Of a DNA stretch of 64,000 bases, positions 37,431 through 47,532 are shown in pieces. Every line of letters begins with the position of its first letter. The stretch's first letter is position 1. The DNA comes from Aquila chrysaetos chrysaetos (Eukaryota; Chordata; Aves; Accipitriformes; Accipitridae): positions 307,501-371,500 of the forward strand of contig NW_024470383.1 of the NCBI RefSeq assembly GCF_900496995.4, given 5' to 3'. The notes beneath the pieces were generated by a model. It searched no databases. It was given only the letters and a program-made list of their open reading frames with translations, and had not been told where the DNA came from. Position numbers and translations under genes: made by a program.

Positions 37431-37503
37431 TGTTTCTGCCTGGTTTCGAACCAGGGACCTTTCGCGTGTTAGGCGAACGTGATAACCACTACACTACAGA
37501 AAC
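37431..37503 (-). tRNA. tRNA-Val(AAC), array copy 7 (closes the array)
   Basis: Same sequence as array copy 1 (AAC). DNA to its right (from 37504) is unrelated to the unit. Confidence 0.95.
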
Positions 37504-37783
37504 AGGATATGTAATACTGGATGCGTGACCCACTCGTGACAGGAGTGACCTAGGTCTCCTACTCCACCCTTTCCCAGCTCCTTTTCTAGTGAAATTCCCC
37601 TGAAATTTGCTGTTAGCATTAGAAAATGGCCATTTTTTGAGCTATCTACATTTGGGAATATGAGGAAGAAGAGGTTTTATTTGGGATATGGCTCAACAGC
37701 GACTTGGTTAGAAGTTCTGTGGGACCCCTGAGGACAAAAAAAAAATGGTTTTGAAAGAATTTGCTTTTTTCTACCAAATAACT

Positions 37784-37855
37784 TTCCCTGACCGGGAATC
37801 GAACCCGGGCCACGGCGGTGAAAGCGCCGGATCCTAGCCACTAGACCACCAGGGA
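37784..37855 (-). tRNA. tRNA-Glu(TTC), variant
   Basis: 72 nt on the minus strand, anticodon loop CTTTCAC (TTC). It differs from the tRNA-Glu(TTC) at 38064 at two bases, around tRNA positions 26 (C for T) and 44 (T for C), which contact each other in the fold. No T4 run lies directly downstream; the first long T-run is about 40 bases away. Confidence 0.9.
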
Positions 37856-38063
37856 GAGCTGCGTAAGGGTAAACAAATGTTTTTTATTAATTTATTTATT
37901 TTTTTAAAGAAATTTTGTTATTTTTAATTAATTTTGCTATTTTTGATTAATTCTGCGGGCAGAGCAATGCAGCTTCTGTAGGGCTGATGGGAGGCGGCAA
38001 CTTCGGCTGGCTAAATGTTCAGAGATAAACGATGAGATCGGTAAAATTTAGGTAGCTATCAGC

Positions 38064-38135
38064 TCCCTGGTGGTCTAGTGGCTAGGATTCGGCGCTTTCA
38101 CCGCCGCGGCCCGGGTTCGATTCCCGGTCAGGGAA
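38064..38135 (+). tRNA. tRNA-Glu(TTC)
   Basis: 72 nt on the plus strand with the usual vertebrate sequence (TCCCTGGTGGTCTAGTGG, anticodon TTC, GGTTCGATTCC). A TTTT run follows at about 15 bases. It is divergent from the variant copy 208 bp away, making an imperfect inverted repeat. Confidence 0.96.
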
Positions 38136-38646
38136 AAGCCATTTAATCTTTTCTAAATTTAAGCCGAATTTATAAATTCCCTCCCATCTCTGCTGGATTT
38201 CAGCCTTTCTGTAGAAAACAACACGTAATACCAAATTCATAGAATATTAAAGCAGCCGAGCTGTTTCTACAAGAATAATATTCCTATGGTGTGGTGAGAC
38301 TGAATTTATGAGAGCGTTTACTCTGCTCCTCTTCCCCCTGTCGGGGGACTGTTGGGGAACACAGACGCTTTAACGGATTCCTGCACATTCCTACCCAAAA
38401 AGGACATTTGTCCCCAGCGTAGGGGACAGGACCAGCGATACCTCCACGACGGGATGAGGGTCCAGGCTGTGCTGAACCCACCGCCCCACTTGTCACCGTG
38501 TCCCAAAGGAAAATATTAGTGCATAGACTAAAATAAATCCCCTTCTGCAACTTGTGCCATCAGTGCAGATTTTTGCAAGCGCTGCCATTCCAGGGTTTGG
38601 AGGAACATTGATCCACAACGTTCATGATAAAGAGGAAAAAGGGATG
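38136..38646. other. spacer between tRNA genes
   Basis: Nothing recognised beyond the terminators of the flanking tRNA genes. Confidence 0.4.
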
Positions 38647-38719
38647 TGTTTCTGCCCGGTTTCGAACCGGGGACCTTTCGCGTGTGAGGCGAACGTGATA
38701 ACCACTACACTACAGAAAC
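38647..38719 (-). tRNA. tRNA-Val(CAC), dispersed copy
   Basis: 73 nt on the minus strand, anticodon CAC. Unlike the array copies, its T-stem is CCCGG/CCGGG. T5 terminator. Confidence 0.95.
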
Positions 38720-39114
38720 CCACCATGGTCCCATTAAAGGCTCCCCCTGCCCTCACCTGTATCCCCATCCTTAACCCCACTTTGGTACCAACACACTCAT
38801 GGAAAAGAATAAAGCCTTTCCACGGAATTCACACGGAATTCCCCCTTCCTGCTGCTGTCTCTATTATTTATCCAAGCGGGAAGCGTTTCATAGCGCTTTT
38901 AATTGTAGGACCAAAAATCGCATAAATTTGCATAAATGCCAAAATGGCATCGCAGGACCCGGGTAGGGAGTTTTTCAGCCTTTCAAAAAAAAAAAAACAA
39001 CCCACCTGTCTGCTGGGGTGTTTCGCCTCACACCTGGCCCGAGCACGGGTAGGAAAGGGGCTGAAACCACCACAATCCCGCACCAAAATGAGGACAGAAA
39101 AGGGCTTTTTAAGA
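38720..39114. other. spacer between tRNA genes
   Basis: No gene seen; an A12 run lies near 38986-38997. Confidence 0.4.
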
Positions 39115-39187
39115 GCCCGGCTAGCTCAGTCGGTAGAGCATGAGACTCTTAATCTCAGGGTCGTGGGTTCGAGCCCCACGTTGGGCG
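39115..39187 (+). tRNA. tRNA-Lys(CTT)
   Basis: 73 nt on the plus strand, the same sequence as the two minus-strand tRNA-Lys genes. A T7 terminator starts three to four bases downstream. Confidence 0.96.
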
Positions 39188-39358
39188 CTTATTTTTTTCC
39201 CCCATGCTACCACCACTCAGCTGAAAATAATTCCCGAACTTTCAGTGACACCCCCCCCTGCTGATCATCACCATAAAAGAAAAAAAAAACAAAACAAAAC
39301 ACAAACTCCATAATTTTTAGCATCGCTATATTCCATTTTCTGGTCAAAATCTGTCACC

Positions 39359-39466
39359 GTCAGGATGGCCGAGTGGTCTAAGGCGCCAGACTCAAGGCTC
39401 TGCCTTCCCGGGGTTGGGTATTCTGGTCTCCGTGTGGAGGCGTGGGTTCAAATCCCACTCCTGACA
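39359..39466 (+). tRNA. tRNA-Leu(CAA) with intron
   Basis: It starts GTCAGGATGGCCGAGTGG and has anticodon CAA at 39393-39395. A 24-nt intron at 39397-39420 follows the canonical position 37. The anticodon stem then resumes with TTCTGG, the long variable arm is TCTCCGTGTGGAGG, and the T-loop is GTTCAAAT. Intron-bearing Leu(CAA) genes are standard in vertebrates. A T6 terminator follows. Confidence 0.95.
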
Positions 39467-39869
39467 GGTGCTTTTTTGGGGGGGGGCTCATACTTACAAA
39501 AAAGCTCATTTTCCTCTTTGTGCCCCTCCCTCCGGCCGAAACCACCCCAGCTCTGTGTGACTGTATCGCAAAAAATGGATAAAATTGGTGTTTTCTCCCA
39601 GCCATGGGTCCCACCATGGCGTGGGAAAGGCGCAGAAGGGCTCTTCTCCCCTTTTTTTATCGAATTCAGGTCTTTTTTTCTGCACTCCCCGATGGTGAAA
39701 CCTGCTTCTTTTCTTGAAATCAGCCAAATGGTCCCAAAAAATAAGGTAAGGTTTGGAGCAGCCCTTGAAAGAGGCGGGTTTAGAGGGTCTCAGAGCCCGA
39801 TTTGGGCAGGGCTGAACGTGCAGGCAGGGTGCAGGCAGATGTGGGCAGGCGGAAAAAAGTAGAAAGAGC

Positions 39870-39942
39870 GTTTCTGTAGTGTAGTGGTTATCACGTTCGC
39901 CTCACACGCGAAAGGTCCCCGGTTCGAAACCGGGCAGAAACA
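39870..39942 (+). tRNA. tRNA-Val(CAC), dispersed copy, plus strand
   Basis: 73 nt, anticodon CAC, T-stem CCCGG/CCGGG like the copy at 38647. T5 terminator at 39947-39951. Confidence 0.95.
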
Positions 39943-39966
39943 CTTAGTTTTTCCTTGTTTTGGGTT

Positions 39967-40001
39967 GGGGGGGGGGATGTTAATTCCCCCCCCCCCCCCC
40001 C
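39967..40001. repeat. G10 / C16 inverted homopolymer pair
   Basis: G10 (39967-39976) is separated by nine bases from C16 (39986-40001), so one strand can fold into a very stable G:C hairpin. It begins 25 bases past the tRNA-Val gene. Confidence 0.85.
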
Positions 40002-40357
40002 GAAAATACTGCCCTTCCAATTTCTCCCAGGTTTTTGCACGGTTTGGATAAATATTTCTCGCTGCTACCCATATTATATAAAATTTCTAAATAGTAAATT
40101 ACACCCGTAAAACACTAAAGAATACCGATTGCTAAATGAAAGAGGTGCAGCTGGACTGCATCAAACTGCCAAGTGGCTTTGGGGATGCCTTGGCTGCTGC
40201 CTCAAGTTGGAGGGGACATCCTGCTGAGGCAGGTGTACACGCGTGGGAAGGTATAGGAACAAAAAGAGGAGGTAATGAATGTTTCTAGGGGGGCGTCTTG
40301 TTATAATACGAAAGGCTTTTTCCCCCAAAAAAGTGATCTGTGTGGGGGAAAAACATC

Positions 40358-40429
40358 TTCCCTGACCGGGAATCGAACCCGGGCCGCGGCGGTGAGAGCG
40401 CCGAATCCTAACCACTAGACCACCAGGGA
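40358..40429 (-). tRNA. tRNA-Glu(CTC)
   Basis: 72 nt on the minus strand, the same sequence as the tRNA-Glu(CTC) at 22545-22616. T5 terminator. Last tRNA of the cluster. Confidence 0.95.
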
Positions 40430-42316
40430 GGCTGTAGATAATCTATCGAACACAGCTGGATCACAGGCAGGACCAATTATTCCATTTCTTTGACCTGTTT
40501 CCCGTTTATTTTTGGTCCTTTTCCCCTGTCCTCACCCCACCTTCTACCTCATCCCCTCATCGCTGCAGCTCAAGCAGAAAGGTTGTGCCCGCAGCCAGCC
40601 TATGGCTTTCCTTCAGGGAATGGCAGCAGTTCCCCACCACCCGGTGATCAGATTTACCCACATCCAGGTATTTCTTGGAGGGCAAGGAAGCAAGGGCCAC
40701 CCTTTGCTCCCCTTGCATGCACTTAGTTACTGGGAACCAGTTTGGAGTTGCTCATCCTGGATGTGCTCTCCCTGGGGCCAACTGCCTCGTTTTGCATGAC
40801 AAGAAGCTCTGGCTGTGCTGCTCATACTGTGAATTCTCCTGCATGTGCAAAGGAAACAAGCAGGGCTGTTCTCTGCATGTAAAAAAAAATTAATTGTGGG
40901 GTTTGCAGCAGCTTCCAGAAGGGTTTTGCATATACCTGGGTGTGTGGAGTCCTACGAGAACATCTTCAATCATCTGCTGCTACTTAGGGCCAAGCCCATG
41001 AAATGTATTTTGGCTCCTAACTATGACTTGAAGACTGAAATTCTGGGGAGTTTAAGCAGAAGCACTATTGTGTGATGCAGGAATGATTATCGATAACAGA
41101 AGACCTTGCTCTGCCCAGCTGGGGATTTTGCAGAGGTTCGCATTCGCTGCCCTTGAAGTGCCAGGACAAAATAAACACACCACTAGGCTGCACAGGAGGC
41201 AATTTCTTATTCCCATTTCCATAGTTTGCATTTGGCAGCTGAGGCAAACAAAGCTTTTCAAGCGATCAAAGGCACATCCGTACAATCAGTTTGGATAGCT
41301 GAAAACACTTGAGTCCATCCATTGGGAAATGCTCCCGTGAACACCCTCCATCCCCCACTGGGTTCCTCCTTATACCCCCAAATATTCATTAGCCAACAAC
41401 TCAGCCTGAGGCTGTTGCTCAAAAAGAGGTTAAAGCCAACTCTGCCTTGGGAAGGATTTCTTTCTCTTTGTTTTAGGCATCTGCAGGAGACATGTCTCCA
41501 TGCCATCTAGTTAATCTGGGCTCCCTCTGTAATCAGAGGAGAGAAGTAAATACTCCTACACGCACTTGTCGAGCCATTTCTAGATGAGATAAATTACGAT
41601 TTGCCACCGTTCTCTGCTGACCCTGGAGGGACCGTAGCTGGGATGGCTGCATATGGAGAGGTGAGTCCTTACAATGTCCAAAGGTGCGGACATCACACAG
41701 CACTAAGCACTGATCCAACACAAACTCACACCAGGCATGCCGGTACTTTTGATGATTTAAAGTACCCTTCCACCAGATCAGGCCTTGCCTATCTCACCCT
41801 TGGATTAGATTATTACCACATTGTCAGAGACCACATAAAACTTGAAGCCATCATGAAGTCCTCCAGGCTTTTGCATCATTGTCCACAGCATCTATGCTCA
41901 GTCGCACAGCTGAAAGTTCAGTGCACTAAAAAAAGGGTCCAGCAAACGGCAGGGAAGTGTGATCAGTCAGAGACGGTGGAGGGAGAGAAACTGGGAGCCA
42001 GCTCAGCATATGTTCAGCTCAGCTCTATCCCTGTCCTCCGACAGAGAGGTTTTTGGAAAGGGTTTATGGGCATGGATGCACCAGGGCAGCATTGCTGGCA
42101 GAGCCACCTGATGATAGAGCAAGGCAGGTTTTTTGGGGGGAGCAGAGCAGCCCCTCTCCTGTACAAACTCTGAACCAACCGATGCTTCTTGTTAACATAA
42201 ATGATGGAGAAAGGAGAATTTTCTGTCCCAGGTAATGCATTCTTCACACTCCCAAAAGCCATCTCTGGGGTGACGAGCCCCCAGCAAGACTCAAGGGGAT
42301 GCTGTCCCATGGGGGG
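40430..42316. other. intergenic and 3' UTR side of TRIM gene C
   Basis: No supported exon. A 190-codon plus-strand ORF at 41601-42173 has no recognisable domain and is treated as chance. No clear poly(A) signal for gene C was seen close to its stop codon. Confidence 0.4.
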
Positions 42317-45300
42317 TCAGGGAGAGAGCGTGAACTGGCACCCCCTCCCCAGGCAGAGCAGGGGGAGGATTTGCTCCCCTGCAAAGGATGTTGGGGGGTA
42401 GGTGAAGATCGGTGCCTCGTTATTGGAGTCAAAAAATGCCACTCGCCCCGCCTCGTAGTCCAGGTAAATCCCAATCACCTTGGGGGCAGCAAGCAGGGAG
42501 ATGGGGATGGTAGGAGAGGTGAGAGCCTGGTACTGGCTCCCACACTGCCCCACTGCCCAGATCCCCACCTTGGGGTTGACGCTGATCCGTCCCTTCCTCC
42601 TCACCGACTCCTTGGCCACTCCAACAGCCCAGGCTTCCCCATTGCCCACCTCCACCTCCCAGTAATGCCTCCCCGCGCTGAAACCCTGGCAGCCCAAGAC
42701 ACAGCGAGACGAGTCGAAGCGCTTGGGGTTGTCGGGGACAGGCTGGCGGGTGTCTTCCCATCTCACCCGCTTGCGATCCTCGGACAGGACGAGCCGGGGA
42801 TGCGCTGTCTCTGGATCCAGCGTCAAACTTACTGGGGACAAAGAGAAGATGAGCGTCACGGGTACAGCTCGCTCCTCAAGGGCATTAGGGTCATGTTTTC
42901 CCCATATTCCCCTTGGGATGTTCCAGCTCCCAGTCCCTGTGGGCTGGAGCAGAGCAGGAACGGTTTTATGCCCACGAGCAAGACTGGAAGAGTAGAAAAG
43001 ACAGCCAGCTGTATGAAGGGAACTTGATTTGGAGTAAAAGTAAGGCTTTGAAGTGTGGTTATTTTTGCTGGGAGTCTCCAGGCCATTGAAAAGAGGAAAG
43101 AAATCCTCAGGTGTCCCATGACTTTCCTTTTTTAAGTTCCCATGTGGAAATGTTTGCAATTTTCACCTTTGGTCTCATTCAGTGAGGTGATTTCCAAAGG
43201 TGACACTGACCCTACGTGAGGTCCCGCAGCACCCTAACACTTACCATGCTCCCCAAGCTCTGCTGGGAGGCAAACTCACCCTCTCTCACGTAATCAACCA
43301 AGGCAATTGCTTCTTGCTATGCTAATACGGCTGCAGCTCTGCAGGGTATGTTGGAAGTATCTCTCCACGGCATTTCACCAGGACTTCTCCTACCTAGCTG
43401 AGATCTGCTTCCTTAGATTTGCTGCAGACCGACCCAGCACAACATCAAACCTTCTCCTCCCCAATTCCTCTGTACCTTGAAATTTCATCAGCATCTCTTT
43501 GAGGGCAGCATTTTTCTGAGGAAGACCGGTGGGTTTCTCTCCCAGCTCAGGTGATGTCTCTGCTGGTTTCTGGGCACCATCCATCTCAAGCCTGGAAAGA
43601 AGGAAAACCTTTCTAATAATACTTCCTTCACTCATAATTGTCATTATGCACTGACCAATTTTCAACTGGGATTTCTTATAAAGAAATAAATAATAGTAGG
43701 ACTAGAGCAAAGGCTTGGTCCTAGGGCACTCATTAATAAGCTCCCAAAGAAGGGTTTGCTGACCCAGAGTATGTATCTATTTTGTCCCCAAACACCAGTG
43801 AAGAGTCCTGGGATGGTAAAGGCTTTCTGTCATGACCAGTAGCGCTCTACGTCAAGGGAAATGCAGGCAACAAAAAATGCCTTTCTTTGCCCACTTTTGT
43901 CTTTCCGATAACCTGCCTTCTCTATCCATGTCCAAAGAGGACATGAAGAGATCTGTTATAGGGGTGGAAGTTCATACTGGATTCCCTTCCACCTGGATGC
44001 GCTCCTTAGTGTTTAAATATCTGCATATTTTTAGCTGCTGGCTTGCTATTTTTGATGGCTTCACAAGGGCAGGGAGTGAAAGCTCAGCCCTCCAGTAATC
44101 GGTAGTTTTGGATGGACTATAAAGAAGCTGCAGGAGAGCTGGAGGTACCATCTTCCCATCCAATACCTTTCCCTGGTCTTCAGCATCTTACTTGGACCTT
44201 TTGGGGTGTCCTAGTTGTCTCCTATATGTCTGTACAGTCCCTAGCATACGGGGATCATAAGTGGCTGGGGTTTCGGAGTCCATCAGTGTCACCACCGTAG
44301 AGATAAACAACATGAACATTGCGAGAACACACGAAAGGAGCTGCAAACCTGCTCAGGATGTTTCTGCTGTCCTACAAGGGAAAGGTGAGAGAAGGAGCAT
44401 TAGGTCAGAGCAAAGTCAGCCTGATAGCAAACAACAAGCAGGTAGTGCAGGGTTGTGGGGTGACCTGGGGCAACTCAAGGCACTGCTCTGTCTAAATTAT
44501 GGGTCTAAAATGAGTCCCTTAATACTGATCTGCCTGCACGGTGTTTGCAGATCTGCTGGGAAGTTAGGTGAAGTCATGGCGACATCACTTGATGAGCCGC
44601 TCATTGTAGCTACCTGCCATTACCCACCACCTTTCATGTCCTTACTCTTGCAGTATGGGCGTTATTACTGCTAATGCACACCACTGCTTCAGCGTATTTG
44701 AACGTTTTAAATCAGGAGTTAACCAGAGCCTGGAGATGGGCTCAAGTGATGGATTTGGATGACTACCTAAAGACGAGATGAGTGCCTGTTGTTCCTCCAC
44801 TGTCTACGAAGGAACTTGGACAATTGTTTTGGATGTAGACATGTACAGCCAGATGGATGAATCCCATACTTATGTAAATAGACAGTGATTTAAACAGATT
44901 GTGGTTGATTTAAAATATTCAAGTGGACAGTTGGACCATGCTTGTGATCACTGAAGAAAATAATTAAAAAAAAACCAAAAAAACCTTTGAAAGATACATT
45001 TTAAAAGGAGTATTTAGAATTAACTTGACTCCTGGACAGGTGACACCAGTGGTGGTAAAGGCCAATGGTCTTCAGAGGGGGCCTGAAGTCTCACCTGAAG
45101 GAATTCACACGCTGGCTGCTGACACTTCTCCTCCAGTTCACGGATCTGCTCGCCAATGGAGGAGATCTCCTCCAAGAGCCTGTTGATGTTCTCCTCCTGT
45201 CTCCTCATGATCTCCTGGTCCAGCTTTGCCAGCCGGTCCAAGAGGAGACGTTCCTGTCCCTCCACAAACTGGTGCAGCTCCTTGACTTCAGACACAACCT

Positions 45301-47532
45301 TCTGCCTCTCCGTTTCCACTTGTTCCTGCAATGAGAACCGACGCACGCAAGGGAGAGGCAGGGCTGGGGACAGAAATGATTGAGAAAAATCGCAAAGGAG
45401 CAGATTTAATGTGATGACTTATAACACAGCCATAAATTCCAGTGCCCATTGCAGAGCAGAGGAATAATTAATACAATTTTTTTTGCCATTTCTAGGCTGA
45501 AGTTGCTGGCAAAGGACATCTCCCATGGACTGTAATCTTTGTACTCGAAATGCTCCAGACCTTTGAACAGCAAGGGAAGACAGAAAATAAAACCACAAAC
45601 AGAGTAGTCAGTGAAAGAGGTAAGCGAAACGGAAAACAAGGCAAGAAAGAAGAAATCAGGTGATTCCTATTTTCTGTATGTATTAATAGGGGGAATCTGG
45701 GAATGTGCCCCACTTGTGAGCAAACTGAGGAACCAAAATATCAGCAATAACCTGGCAAAATCCAACACACATTCCCAGCATGCTAAGACATACAAGGAGC
45801 AGGAAACATGGGGAAAATTTGAGTGTTTTTTAATCTACCCTGGGGACAGGCTGTCACCACTGCTCAGACCTTACCCCAATGGAGAGGACATTCCCATGCA
45901 TGTGCAAGGGACCATGGAGATGTGATCTTTTGCCATGGCACATCTCGTGTCTCCACATCCCTCACCATGGCCAGAGGGACAACCAAAAGGAAAGGGAGAA
46001 AGTCATCGCCACCCAGGGATAGACACTTACGAGGAAGTGCAGGCTTTTCCCTTCCTCGGCCATTTTCAGCCCCAGCAGCTTTTCTCTCTTGTCCTTCAGG
46101 ATCTGCACGTGAGCCTGGAATTTCTCCTGTGTGGAGAAGAAACACCTTGTTGGTGCTTTTTCTTCCTCTAGCTGGTCCATCCCTGTACCCTCATCCCACC
46201 TATCCAGGTTTATCTCCTACAAACTCAGATTCTTCCCTGTTTAATAAATGGCTCTGGGAACTCATAAACCCTGATTTCTGGGAGAGCAGGGCAGCCAGAG
46301 CAGGTGCCTTTTTCAAACAACCAGGGTGAAATTCATCACATAGATTGGAAAAGTCTCAGGCAAAGGACCAAATTGGCAGAAAAGGAGCTTTAAATGATTG
46401 GGGAGACCCTGCTGTCATCTGCTCAGGTTCAGCCTGTGCTCAGTGCTGACCCAGAACTTATAAGCGTGGGCTATTTCCTCAGTTCATCTGCCAAGGAATG
46501 TGCTTTGGGTCACCAACCTCAAAGCCTGGATCGGACATTAGCCAGCTGATGACAGGGAGACCGTACCCTCCATCACCCTTGTGCGGTGAGACCGGGGCTA
46601 CATCACACATCTGCGGTGAGAGCAAATTTTTTTCTTCCCACCTTCAGCCAAATCAGTTTTCACAACAACCAGCCCAAGCATGCAGTGAAACTGGAGCCCA
46701 GACCATTGATGTGCTGGAAAACCCAGCCCTGCCTTGCAGACCAGTGCCGTGAGACCAGATTCTGTCCTGTAAATGTCCAAGACGAGATGAGATAGCTGAC
46801 CCTGCTTTGAGCAGGAGGTTGGGTTAGATGATCTCCTGGGCTCCTTTCCAGCATGATTTGTATGAAGACACCACAATGATATGGAAATGACAGCTTCAAG
46901 ACAGTCGGGGTGACCAGCAATATAAGCAAGGGGAAGCAGAGAGCAGGCAGGGTGGGGGTGGCTGTAATCTAATGCTCGTGCCAAGGTGCGGAAAGCAGAT
47001 TGAAAGGGGTAGAAGTCCAGATGTCTGCAAGCAGAGCAACCCACAGGGCAGCCCCCTGAGCCGGTCCCCTCCTCCTCCCTCACCCCCACACCAGGCACGG
47101 AGACCTCCCCACCTTGTGCTCCTCCGCAGCCTCCTCGATGGGCACCACAGCGTGGACCCGGTGAGCCTGGGACTCTCTGCAAACCAGGCAGATGGGGGTC
47201 TGATCCTCCTCGCAGAAGAGTTTCAGAGCTTCCCGGTGCTTCTCGCACAGCCTCTCCCCCCCTGCCCCTCCTTTGGCTGCCTGCAAGCTCAGCCGCTTGG
47301 CTATCTCGATTATTTTTGCCAGCTCCCGGTTGGGTCTCAGGTTTCTCTGCGGGGCTGTCTCTTTGCACTGAGGGCAGGCGAAATTCTCCTCGGCTTCCTC
47401 CCAGCAACGGGTGATGCACGCCCGGCAGAAGTTGTGCCCGCAATGGATGGAGACGGGGTCTTGGAAGAAGCCCAGGCAGATGGAGCAGGAGGCTTCGTCG
47501 CGGAAACTTTCAGCAGGGCTGTCTGCAGCCAT
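42317..47532 (-). CDS. TRIM gene C: RING/B-box/coiled-coil/PRY-SPRY E3 ligase
   Basis: Exons (minus): 47113-47532, 46031-46126, 45095-45325, 44349-44371, 43476-43591, a likely 18-nt micro-exon 43245-43262, and 42317-42831. The lengths 420, 96, 231, 23, 116, 18 and 515 nt keep frame and give 472 aa. The micro-exon is the least certain part; joining exon 5 straight to the last exon is also in frame. The start ATG is at 47532. The RING starts at C16 ([17 protein letters not shown]), and the B-box contains CEKHRE and CLVCRESQAH. Exons 2-3 are coiled coil. The PRY-SPRY keeps [21 protein letters not shown] and LDYEAGRVAFF. The role by family is substrate ubiquitination with B30.2 recognition. It is head-to-head with TRIM gene D, 4.1 kb apart. 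The exact orthologue is not determined. Confidence 0.9.
46790..46866 (+). mobile_element. CR1 LINE 3'-end fragment
   Basis: The run TGACCCTGCTTTGAGCAGG, then GGTTGGGTTAGATGATCTCC, then CCTTTCCAGC resembles the extreme 3' end of avian CR1 as I remember it. It lies in intron 1 of TRIM gene C, opposite to the gene. The 5' limit is unclear. Confidence 0.7.

Larger units (their letters stand above)
24718..37503 (-). repeat. tandem array of about 2.26-kb tRNA-Val units
   Basis: Five complete units and one shorter unit, closed by a final tRNA-Val(AAC). The tRNA-Val(AAC) starts lie at 24727, 26985, 29244, 31504, 33763, 36022 and 37431, so the period is 2258-2260 bp until the last, which is 1409 bp. 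Each unit contains tRNA-Val(AAC), about 538 bp of spacer, tRNA-Val(CAC), a relic tRNA-Val(CAC) on the opposite strand, and, in the first five, a retroviral fossil of about 844 bp. I saw only a handful of single-base differences between units. Homology to flanking DNA stops at 24718, nine bases outside the first tRNA, and at 37503, the last base of the final tRNA. Confidence 0.97.

Noticed and set aside
24718-37503. CRISPR-like or bacterial repeat array
   Set aside because: Units are 2.26 kb with tRNA genes, not short repeats with unique spacers, and the window is vertebrate.
39365-39862. 165-codon ORF starting inside tRNA-Leu
   Set aside because: Begins in the tRNA gene and runs through spacer; shadow.
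41601-42173. 190-codon plus-strand ORF
   Set aside because: No signal, domain, splice pattern or repeat match; most likely chance.
42299-43027. 242-codon plus-strand ORF
   Set aside because: Antisense to the PRY-SPRY exon of TRIM gene C.
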